DNA of 64,000 nt from an uncultured Porphyromonadaceae bacterium. Its GTDB lineage: Bacteria > Bacteroidota > Bacteroidia > Bacteroidales > Muribaculaceae. The stretch lies in contig CAJKBH010000009.1 of the NCBI GenBank assembly GCA_905198125.1, positions 1 to 64,000 of the forward strand, given 5' to 3'. Positions 8,251 to 14,938 of this stretch are shown one piece after another. Below the pieces are notes generated by a model. That model saw only the letters and a list, made by a program, of their open reading frames with translations, was not told the DNA's origin and ran no database searches. Every line of letters begins with the position of its first letter. Position 1 is the stretch's first letter. The position numbers and the translations under genes were made by a program.

Positions 8251-10860
8251 TTATTTGCGACGGGGCGCGGCGGTAACAGTCGCAGCATCCGCATATCCGA
8301 GTTTAACATTGTCGAGAGTAAGGACTGAACCTACGGCAAACGCCTTATATTCATTGGCAGGTATGTTGTTGGTCAGTCCATTATAGCCACTGATATTAAG
8401 ACTTGAACCGGAAGGAATATTTAGGGCAGGTTGAGTGTCATCACGCATTGAACGAAACCGCACGTAAAGCTTGGACGCCTTTTTACCAAACGGATAGTTG
8501 GCAATCTTGATGGTGCGGGTCTGCATGTCGGGACAGGCCGACAGATACTCAGTCTGCGATGCGATTACATTATTATTGTTATCAAGAACTATAAGGTCTG
8601 CCTGCGCCTGATGACCGCTCAGCGGGGAATATTTATAGTCGAATGTCATGCTCATGGGACGCGAACTGAAAGGAACTCCATTTTCACGATGTTCGTTTCC
8701 ATCAAAGCTATATGAACCTAAGAAAAGGACGCCTTCGGATATTTCGAGATTACCAGGAGCTTTACCATTATATGTTTTGAACCCTCCTTTATCTAAATCA
8801 GGAACAGTACCGTTATGATGGTATCCGACCGTACGAATCACACAGACTCCGTTATCAAGATATGTAGAGGGCACGACAAACCACGTATTCAAAGGATTCG
8901 ATCCCGAATAAGCAGTCTTGGCATTAAGGGATGCCCATCCTGCTGGCGCATATCGATCAATAGTAGTGGTCCACTGATATGTAGACCCAGCTAATCCTGT
9001 TCCGAACTTACCACCCGTCTGTATTTTATTGAAATAGATATGTTCTCCATTCTCGGAAAATTGTCCGTTAGGCACATCTGTTTCCGCTTCGGTCGTGAAT
9101 GAAGGCACCGGCTTCTCAAAGCCATCACCAAGTTTCAGGCTATATCCTTCGTATGCCTTTCCGGCACTCAGTCCTTTGACGGTGATAAAGCCGTTCTGAA
9201 CATCGCGAGTGATGTTGCCGGGGGTGACGGCTGCGCTGCCGTTGTAAACCGTGAGGTTCTTGGTCAGATATTCCTTCATCTCGGCATTGTCGGTCTCGAT
9301 GCCGAACACCGCGAAGCGGGCGAAGGCATCGAACACCACCTCGTATGCAGGTCCGTTGACTGTGACGTTGGCCGAGGCTTTGAGTTTGCCGTACGAGCTT
9401 TCGATGGCTACGGCAGCGGTCGTGGCCTGCGGTACATCCAGAGTATAGGTATAGGTGTAAGGCAGGTCGGCGCGTGTGCGCGTACGCTTCGGAGCGGGGG
9501 CGGCTCCGCCTTCGGTCACGCTCTTGATTGTAGTCTCGGCATTGTTGACGCGGAACTTGATTCGGTTCTTAAGCTGCTGCGAGTTGGTGTTGACCACCAC
9601 CTGCGCCTCGTTGGCCAGATAATCGATGTTGCCTGCACTTACTATGGAATACTCCGTCTTGGTTACATTTGCCGTCAGCTCCACGGGATTCTCCACGGTC
9701 TCGGTCGACAGACGGCCCAGCGCATCGACTACCTCCACCTTGACCGAATATTCGCCGGCGGGAAGATTGCCTAAGAAATCCTTTACGTTGACTACAGCCA
9801 TCTTCTCGGGGTTGCGGAACAGGCCGGACACCTTCACACCCGCATCGGCCAGCTGTGCCTGCGTGGTGGCGTCGGCATTGACCAGATTCACGTTCGACCC
9901 GAACGCCGGCACGTATGTGCCGTTGGTATTGGCCACCTTAAGGTTCACCTCGCGGAATCCGCCGAACGCATACAGGTCGAACTGCGGGCTTACGGCCAGT
10001 TCGTCAAATTCCATCAGCTCGACGGGAGTGCCTGCGGTGAAGTTGACGGCACGCACCTCCGGTGCCGGAGAAGTGAACAGCTCGTCGCCCAGCGAGATGG
10101 TGATGGTCTCCTTGGTCACTTCCTCCTCGAATCCGATTTCAAGCACGGCGTCGCCCTTGCTGACGTTGCCGGTCACGTTCACCGTGATCACATAGTTGCG
10201 GCGCGGCTGTGCCACGAACTTGGCGGGACGCAGGTTTACGGTCTGACTCTGGTCGTTGGTAAGCGTCAGCACCAGCTCGGTGTAACCCTCACCCGTTGGA
10301 TCGATGAAAGCCGAACGCGTCTCACCCTGCGGAAACAGCACCGGCTCCGAATGGTTCGGAGTCTCGATTGCGGCGCTATATGTGGAATAATTGGCAAGGA
10401 ACGCGTCGGTATAACGCAACGTCACCATGGCGTTGGCCAGGGTGGCGGTCACATTCACCGGCGTTGTCGTGCCGGGAGATACATGCAGTGTGTTGGTGCC
10501 CTTGAAACAGGGACGCTCGAAGCCCTGCTCGGTTACGTCGCCGTAAGCGGCCTCGATGGTGTAGTCGCCGATAGGGAATTCCGATTCCTTGTTGAAACCC
10601 TCGAGCGAGCTCCAGGTCTTGCTGTAGGTGTTGTCGCTCTTTGTCAGTTTGATGCCGAAAGCGTTGGCATCGGGCACGATGGGGCATTGAGTGTCGTCGG
10701 CACGCGTACCGTGACGCATCAGGCGACCGTCGGACTCCAGGTTCAGCGCGATGCCTCCCATCTGGTCCGATCCGCTCCAGGGACTCTCGTCGCTGCAGCC
10801 GGTCAGGCCAAGGCCCGGCACAAGCGCCAGCAGGAGTAACCCTTTCTGATAATTTTTCAT
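8251..10860 (-). CDS. Large DUF4493-like lipoprotein with C-terminal jelly-roll
   Basis: An 869-residue lipoprotein (lipobox LTGC, cysteine 22), first gene of the operon. TRAD occurs at residues 52-55. Several beta-sandwich repeats follow, then TDVPNGQFSENG, which corresponds to the IPNxxxEDW opening of the PCMD-like domain in its neighbours; the C-terminal ~280 residues look like a related jelly-roll ending near TLDNVKLGY. The segment 8270-9060 is AT-richer than the N-terminal coding part. Likely a cell-surface protein; ligand unknown. Confidence 0.7.
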   Translation of the reverse strand: MKNYQKGLLLLALVPGLGLTGCSDESPWSGSDQMGGIALNLESDGRLMRHGTRADDTQCPIVPDANAFGIKLTKSDNTYSKTWSSLEGFNKESEFPIGDYTIEAAYGDVTEQGFERPCFKGTNTLHVSPGTTTPVNVTATLANAMVTLRYTDAFLANYSTYSAAIETPNHSEPVLFPQGETRSAFIDPTGEGYTELVLTLTNDQSQTVNLRPAKFVAQPRRNYVITVNVTGNVSKGDAVLEIGFEEEVTKETITISLGDELFTSPAPEVRAVNFTAGTPVELMEFDELAVSPQFDLYAFGGFREVNLKVANTNGTYVPAFGSNVNLVNADATTQAQLADAGVKVSGLFRNPEKMAVVNVKDFLGNLPAGEYSVKVEVVDALGRLSTETVENPVELTANVTKTEYSIVSAGNIDYLANEAQVVVNTNSQQLKNRIKFRVNNAETTIKSVTEGGAAPAPKRTRTRADLPYTYTYTLDVPQATTAAVAIESSYGKLKASANVTVNGPAYEVVFDAFARFAVFGIETDNAEMKEYLTKNLTVYNGSAAVTPGNITRDVQNGFITVKGLSAGKAYEGYSLKLGDGFEKPVPSFTTEAETDVPNGQFSENGEHIYFNKIQTGGKFGTGLAGSTYQWTTTIDRYAPAGWASLNAKTAYSGSNPLNTWFVVPSTYLDNGVCVIRTVGYHHNGTVPDLDKGGFKTYNGKAPGNLEISEGVLFLGSYSFDGNEHRENGVPFSSRPMSMTFDYKYSPLSGHQAQADLIVLDNNNNVIASQTEYLSACPDMQTRTIKIANYPFGKKASKLYVRFRSMRDDTQPALNIPSGSSLNISGYNGLTNNIPANEYKAFAVGSVLTLDNVKLGYADAATVTAAPRRK

Positions 10861-10966
10861 ACTCTATGTGTTGTTTTTGTTGTTAATTGCAATAATGTGC
10901 GTGTGTCTCAGCAATTTATGGCAAATCGTCATTCATTTGGACCATAATAGCCCTTGAGAACGGGTG

Positions 10967-10974
10967 CAAAATTA
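10967..10974 (-). promoter_or_regulatory. Candidate -7 element for the lipoprotein operon
   Basis: The minus strand reads TAATTTTG, a perfect match to the Bacteroidota TAnnTTTG element, about 107 bases before the first lipoprotein start. No clear TTG lies 19-21 bases further upstream (only CTG), so the -33 element is weak. This would leave a leader of about 100 bases. Confidence 0.45.
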
Positions 10975-11148
10975 ATACTTTATTTCAGAATTCAGACTTT
11001 TTAACGCCCATAATCGGAACATTGCGCCAATATGACCATTAAAATCGGCCAAATTCCGTCCCAACATTCGCATCATATCCCCTTTCGACAAACCGCGCCC
11101 CGATTTGACCAGCACAGACCGGAGAATCAATTGTTCCGTGGTATTGTC

Positions 11149-11334
11149 AGACAGGAGAACAGGAGAAACAGGAGATTTATATTGCTCCCCGAGTATTGTT
11201 AGACAGGAGAACAGGAGATTTATATTTTGCCAGTGAGGACACCGCCATCCCAGTCAACTGCTCCTGTTTCTCCTGTTCTCCTGTCTAAAAACTCACTCAA
11301 TTGGCGCTCCTGTTCCTCCTGTTCTCCTGTCTAT
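11149..11334. repeat. Palindromic AGACAGGAGAACAGGAG repeat cluster (left of DUF4923 gene)
   Basis: Two direct copies of AGACAGGAGAACAGGAG (from 11149 and 11201), each followed by ATTTATATT, face two inverted copies TCCTGTTCTCCTGTCT (11260-11286 and 11304-11334). Between them lies one GGACACCGCC unit (11229-11254). The arms can pair into a long hairpin. A second cluster of the same make-up lies on the other side of the DUF4923 gene. No transposase or spacer structure is present. Confidence 0.85.
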
Positions 11335-11387
11335 AGTTAAACCTTGCGCGCTGAAGTGTATCTAAGTATAGAATAACAACGAAACTG

Positions 11388-12254
11388 ATGAAGAAATTAA
11401 AAGGAATGGCAATGGCAGCCGCGGTGCTGCTCGCAAGCGCCGGCGCACAGGCCCAGAACCTGTCTGACATATTCGGAGCCTTAGGCAACTTAGGCGGCAA
11501 CTCGTCGCAGACCACCACATCCGGCAAAGGCGGAGGCAACACCCTCGGCAATCTGCTTGAGGGCGTGTTCTCCAGCAGCAACATCACCGTGCAGGACCTG
11601 GCCGGCGTATGGACCAGCAACGGACCTGCCGTGTGCTTTCAGTCGGAAAACATGCTCAAGAAGGCCGGTGGCATCGCTGCCGCAGCCATGGTCGAAAAGG
11701 AACTCTCGCCCTACTACTCCAAACTCGGACTCAACGGCACCGTGATCACCATCCAGACGGACGGCACCTTCTCGATGAAGACCAAGATGCTGACCCTGAA
11801 CGGCACCATCACCCAGAGCTCCAAAGGCAAAGGCGTGTTCGACTTCAACTTCACCCTGCTCGGCATGAAGCTGGCCACCGTGACCACTTACGCCGAAAAG
11901 ACATCAAAGACGCTGAACATCATGTTCGACGCCTCGAAGCTGAAGAACCTGCTGTCGGCCGTATCCAAAGTAGTCAACATCAAGACGCTGAGCGCCATCA
12001 CCAAGATACTTGACATGTACGACGGCCTCTGCGTCGGCTTCCGCACCGAGAAGACCGGCACCGTAGCCGGCGAACAGCAATCCACCGGCTCGTCGGCCCT
12101 TGACGCCCTCGGCAACATCCTGCGCGGCGGCAACTCCAACAGCCAGAATAATCAGAGTAATCAGAACACTCAGAGTAATCAGAGCAATCAATCCGACAGC
12201 TCCGGCAGCCTCGGTACACTGATCAACATCCTCGGAAACCGCAACCGCAAGTAG
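11388..12254 (+). CDS. DUF4923 family secreted protein
   Basis: A 288-residue protein with signal peptide (cleavage after AQAQ, near residue 23), a glycine-rich linker, and then a central domain (roughly residues 65-225: ITVQDLAGVW, CFQSENMLKKAGG, KLGLNGTVITIQTDGTF) that I recognise as the Bacteroidales DUF4923 type. The C-terminus has a tandem Asn/Gln/Ser run (residues about 252-269) encoded by a 9-base repeat at 12141-12194. Function is unknown; export to the periplasm or surface is inferred from the signal. It stands alone between two palindromic repeat clusters. Confidence 0.8.
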   Translation: MKKLKGMAMAAAVLLASAGAQAQNLSDIFGALGNLGGNSSQTTTSGKGGGNTLGNLLEGVFSSSNITVQDLAGVWTSNGPAVCFQSENMLKKAGGIAAAAMVEKELSPYYSKLGLNGTVITIQTDGTFSMKTKMLTLNGTITQSSKGKGVFDFNFTLLGMKLATVTTYAEKTSKTLNIMFDASKLKNLLSAVSKVVNIKTLSAITKILDMYDGLCVGFRTEKTGTVAGEQQSTGSSALDALGNILRGGNSNSQNNQSNQNTQSNQSNQSDSSGSLGTLINILGNRNRK

Positions 12255-12305
12255 ATCCGGGCGTCACATAGTGGAGTTGGCACTCCGTGCCGTGCGTGTT
12301 TTTTT

Positions 12306-12482
12306 AGACAGGAGAACAGGAGAAACAGGAAATTATATTTGGCGGTGTGGACACCGCCATTCCAGTCTGTTTCTCCTGTTCTCCTGTCTGTAAATCAACT
12401 CAATTGACTCTCCTGTTTCTCCTGTTCTCCTGTCTATAAATCCACTCAGTTGGCTCTCCTCTTTCTCCTGTTCTCCTGTCTA
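12306..12482. repeat. Palindromic AGACAGGAGAACAGGAG repeat cluster (right of DUF4923 gene)
   Basis: An AGACAGGAGAACAGGAG arm (12306-12330) pairs with its exact inverse (12368-12389, 22 bases), enclosing a perfect GGCGGTGT/ACACCGCC hairpin (12341-12358). Two more inverse copies follow, separated by TAAATC-ACTCA-TTG spacers, ending at 12482 just before the riboflavin synthase stop. This nested palindrome could terminate both convergent genes, although it is much larger than a normal terminator. Confidence 0.85.
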
Positions 12483-12498
12483 AACACACGCGGCTCTG

Positions 12499-13128
12499 TC
12501 AGATGGAGGCGATGCGGGCCAGGTACTTGCCGAGGATGTCGAACTCCAGGTTTACCACCGTGCCCGGCTTGATGTCGCAGAAATTAGTATGATCATGAGT
12601 ATAGGGAATGATGGCATTGCTGAACAGGCATGTCATCATTTCTTTATTCTCCCCTTCCATATCCTTCGGCTCGCATACCGTAAGGCTGACGCCGTTCACC
12701 GTCACCGAGCCCTTGTCTACCGTTACGTATCCGCGACGGGCCATCTCCTTCGAAACCTCGTACCGGAAAGTATATCGCCACGAGCCTTCCTCCTCCTCGA
12801 CGCTGACGCAAACGGCGGTCTGGTCCACATGCCCCTGCACGATATGACCGTCCAGACGGCCGTCGATGCGCATGCTGCGCTCCACGTTCACGAGGCATCC
12901 GACCTCCAGCCGGCCTAAGTTGCTGCGCTCCAGCGTCTCCTTTATCGCCGTCACCGTATAGGTGTTGCCGTCCACCGATACCACGGTGAGGCACACGCCG
13001 TTATGAGCCACCGACTGGTCGATGTGAAGCTCGTCGACAAACTCGCACTCCAGCGTGATGTGCAGATTCTCGTCCTCACGTCTCAGCGACACCACCCGTG
13101 CCGCACTTTCCACTATTCCTGAAAACAT
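12499..13128 (-). CDS. ribE: Riboflavin synthase, alpha subunit
   Basis: A 209-residue protein catalysing dismutation of 6,7-dimethyl-8-ribityllumazine to riboflavin. It has the duplicated lumazine-binding barrel: MFSGIVE at the start and GHIVQGHVDQ near residue 97, with the two VNGVSLTV/HNGVCLTVV repeats typical of the family. The start at MFSGIVE is chosen because it is the conserved N-terminus; an upstream in-frame ATG (13182) would add 18 residues without homology. It ends in a repeat cluster and is divergent from the AAA/DUF4435 gene. Confidence 0.95.
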   Translation of the reverse strand: MFSGIVESAARVVSLRREDENLHITLECEFVDELHIDQSVAHNGVCLTVVSVDGNTYTVTAIKETLERSNLGRLEVGCLVNVERSMRIDGRLDGHIVQGHVDQTAVCVSVEEEEGSWRYTFRYEVSKEMARRGYVTVDKGSVTVNGVSLTVCEPKDMEGENKEMMTCLFSNAIIPYTHDHTNFCDIKPGTVVNLEFDILGKYLARIASI

Positions 13129-13179
13129 TTTTGTATCCTTATTTAAGAGTCCCACAATTATTTTTGAATCACTACGATG

Positions 13180-13187
13180 CAAAATTA
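13180..13187 (-). promoter_or_regulatory. Candidate -7 element for ribE
   Basis: The minus strand reads TAATTTTG, about 52 bases upstream of the ribE start at 13128. The -33 position shows no clear TTG. The position supports the shorter ribE start, since the longer reading would begin inside this promoter. Confidence 0.45.
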
Positions 13188-13228
13188 CAAATTATTTACT
13201 AAATTTACGACTTGAAAGCCGAAAAGCC

Positions 13229-14821
13229 ATGTCGAAGACCGAAAACCGATCCACAATACGCCTGCCTAAGTGTCTGCACGCCATCGCGGAGATGGACGCC
13301 GCGAAGTCGCGCCGCGTCACCATAATCGGTGCCAACGGCGCGGGCAAGTCGCGCTTCATGGACGAGATGATGGAGCTGTGCGGCGACAAGGCATATTGTC
13401 TGGACGTGCTCACGGCCTTCTTCCCCGAAAGCAACGAGTCCACGCTTCCAGGATCGATCGACGTGCTTTACCGCGAAGCCATGCGCCAGATTCCGTATCT
13501 GCGCTCGGACGCCGTCAGCCAGCTCGACAAGCTGTTCTACATGCTCTTGGCGGACGAGATGCAGAATCTGATGGAAATCAAGGCTACCCTGCTGCAGCAC
13601 GGCGCCAATGCCCGTCTCCCCCTCTCCAAGTTCGACCTGGTGCGGCGCAACTGGGAGACGATCTTTCCCGACAACAGGATAGTGCGCCACGGCAACCGGC
13701 TGATGTTCGGCACAGGCGCAGGCGACGACCTGATAACCCTCGGCTCGCTGAGCCAGGGCGAGAAGGCGGTGCTGTATTACTTGGCGGGCGTGCTGTTCGC
13801 CGCTCCGGAAGCCACCGTTTTCATCGACTCGCCGGGGCTGTTCCTGCATCCGGCCATACGCCAGACGCTGTGGGACGCCGTCGAGCAGCTGCGCCCCGAC
13901 TGCACGTTCATATACAACTCGGTGGACGTGGATTTCGTGACCAGCCGCACCAGCAACACCTGTCTGTGGGTGAAAAGCTACGACAGCCGGCAGCACGCCT
14001 GGGACTACGACCTGCTGAAGTCCACTCCCATCTCGGAGGAACTGATGATAGAACTGGCCGGCAGCCGCAAGCCCGTCCTGTTCATCGAAGGTGACGACAG
14101 CCACAGCATCGACCAGAAGCTATACTCCCTGGTGTTCCGCGACAGGACGGTGCGCGCCCTCGGCTCGTGCAACAAGGTGATAGAGACGGTGCGCGCCTTC
14201 AACGACCTCAGTTCCATGCACCACCTGCAGAGCATGGGAATAGTGGACCGCGACCGCCGCACAGATTCCGAAGTGGAGTATCTGCGCAAGAAGAACATCC
14301 TGGTGCCCGATGTGGCCGAGATTGAGAACATTTTCCTGCTGCCGGAGGTGGTCAGGGTCATGGCACGGCGCCGGGGCAAGGACGCCCGCAGGATCACGGA
14401 CCGGATGCACCGTGACATTGTGCGCACCTTCAAGGCCCATGCCGACGAACAGGCGCTGCAGCACACCCGACACAAGATAAAGCGCGACGTGGAATGCCGC
14501 ATCGACGCCAAGTTTTCGTGCATCACGGCCATGGAGACACACCTCAAACAGTTGGTGTACCAGCTGGAACCGCGCCGTCACTTCAACCGGCTGCGCGACC
14601 AGTTCCACAAGCTGGCGGCGGCCGGCGACCTGTACGGCATCCTGCGCGTGTTCAACCACAAGCCCATGCTGGCCGCATCCAACGTACACACCATGCTGGG
14701 ATACCCGTCGCCTCAACACTACATATCGGGCGTACTCGAGGCCCTGAAGGGAAACGACGACGACGCCAAGAACCTGAAAAACGCCATCGCCCACATCTTA
14801 GAAGCCGACAACATAAGATGA
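13229..14821 (+). CDS. AAA/ABC-type ATPase fused to DUF4435 TOPRIM-like domain (merged PARIS-like)
   Basis: A 530-residue protein. The N-terminal part is an ATPase with Walker A GANGAGKS (residues 34-41), an ABC-type signature LSQGEK near 174-179, and a degenerate Walker B (TVFIDSPGLFLHP near 200). The C-terminal part is DUF4435/TOPRIM-like: VLFIEGDD with Glu287, then IVDRDRR with Asp340 and Asp342, then EIENIFLLPE, the acidic layout of OLD-type nucleases. ATPase plus DUF4435 is the make-up of PARIS phage defence (AriA and AriB, sometimes fused). The upstream frame stays open into ribE, but MSKTENRS at 13229 is chosen because the upstream stretch is antisense to ribE. Defence role is inference; a housekeeping role is possible. 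Confidence 0.75.
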   Translation: MSKTENRSTIRLPKCLHAIAEMDAAKSRRVTIIGANGAGKSRFMDEMMELCGDKAYCLDVLTAFFPESNESTLPGSIDVLYREAMRQIPYLRSDAVSQLDKLFYMLLADEMQNLMEIKATLLQHGANARLPLSKFDLVRRNWETIFPDNRIVRHGNRLMFGTGAGDDLITLGSLSQGEKAVLYYLAGVLFAAPEATVFIDSPGLFLHPAIRQTLWDAVEQLRPDCTFIYNSVDVDFVTSRTSNTCLWVKSYDSRQHAWDYDLLKSTPISEELMIELAGSRKPVLFIEGDDSHSIDQKLYSLVFRDRTVRALGSCNKVIETVRAFNDLSSMHHLQSMGIVDRDRRTDSEVEYLRKKNILVPDVAEIENIFLLPEVVRVMARRRGKDARRITDRMHRDIVRTFKAHADEQALQHTRHKIKRDVECRIDAKFSCITAMETHLKQLVYQLEPRRHFNRLRDQFHKLAAAGDLYGILRVFNHKPMLAASNVHTMLGYPSPQHYISGVLEALKGNDDDAKNLKNAIAHILEADNIR

Positions 14822-14823
14822 AT

Positions 14824-14850
14824 GAGTTGAAAAAGTTAAAAAAGTTAAGA
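14824..14850. repeat. AAAGTTAA low-complexity spacer repeat
   Basis: Directly after the stop codon the spacer reads GAGTTGAAAAAGTTAAAAAAGTTAAG-like sequence, an 8-10-base repeat. It is one of several gene-end spacers in this window built from different short degenerate repeats. Confidence 0.6.
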
Positions 14851-14863
14851 GAACGCCATAGTC

Positions 14864-14895
14864 TTTGGATAGGCTGCACTATTATCTTAACTTTG
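14864..14895 (+). promoter_or_regulatory. glgB promoter
   Basis: TTTG (14864-14867), 20 bases, then TAACTTTG (14888-14895): a full match to the Bacteroidota consensus, about 43 bases before the branching enzyme start. It indicates that glgB begins its own transcript rather than relying on the ATPase gene upstream. Confidence 0.75.
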
Positions 14896-14938
14896 TAAAC
14901 TTTATAATCTGTTTAAACGATAGAAAGACTACATAAAT

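Larger units (their letters stand above)
10861..11387. other. 527-bp intergenic region: leader of lipoprotein operon plus repeat cluster
   Basis: Divergent spacer between the lipoprotein operon (leftward) and the DUF4923 gene (rightward). It holds a possible -7 element for the operon (10967-10974), an AT-rich tract with TTCAGAATTCAG, and from 11149 a cluster of palindromic AGACAGGAGAACAGGAG repeats. No open frame with coding character was seen. Confidence 0.6.

Noticed and set aside
11149..12482. Possible CRISPR array around the DUF4923 gene
   Set aside because: Repeat units face both directions, vary in spacing, lack unique spacers of even length, and no cas gene is present.
14822..14900. 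Hairpin between the AAAGTTAA repeat and the TTAACTTTG downstream
   Set aside because: The downstream part is explained as the glgB -7 box and the pairing is short and AT-only.
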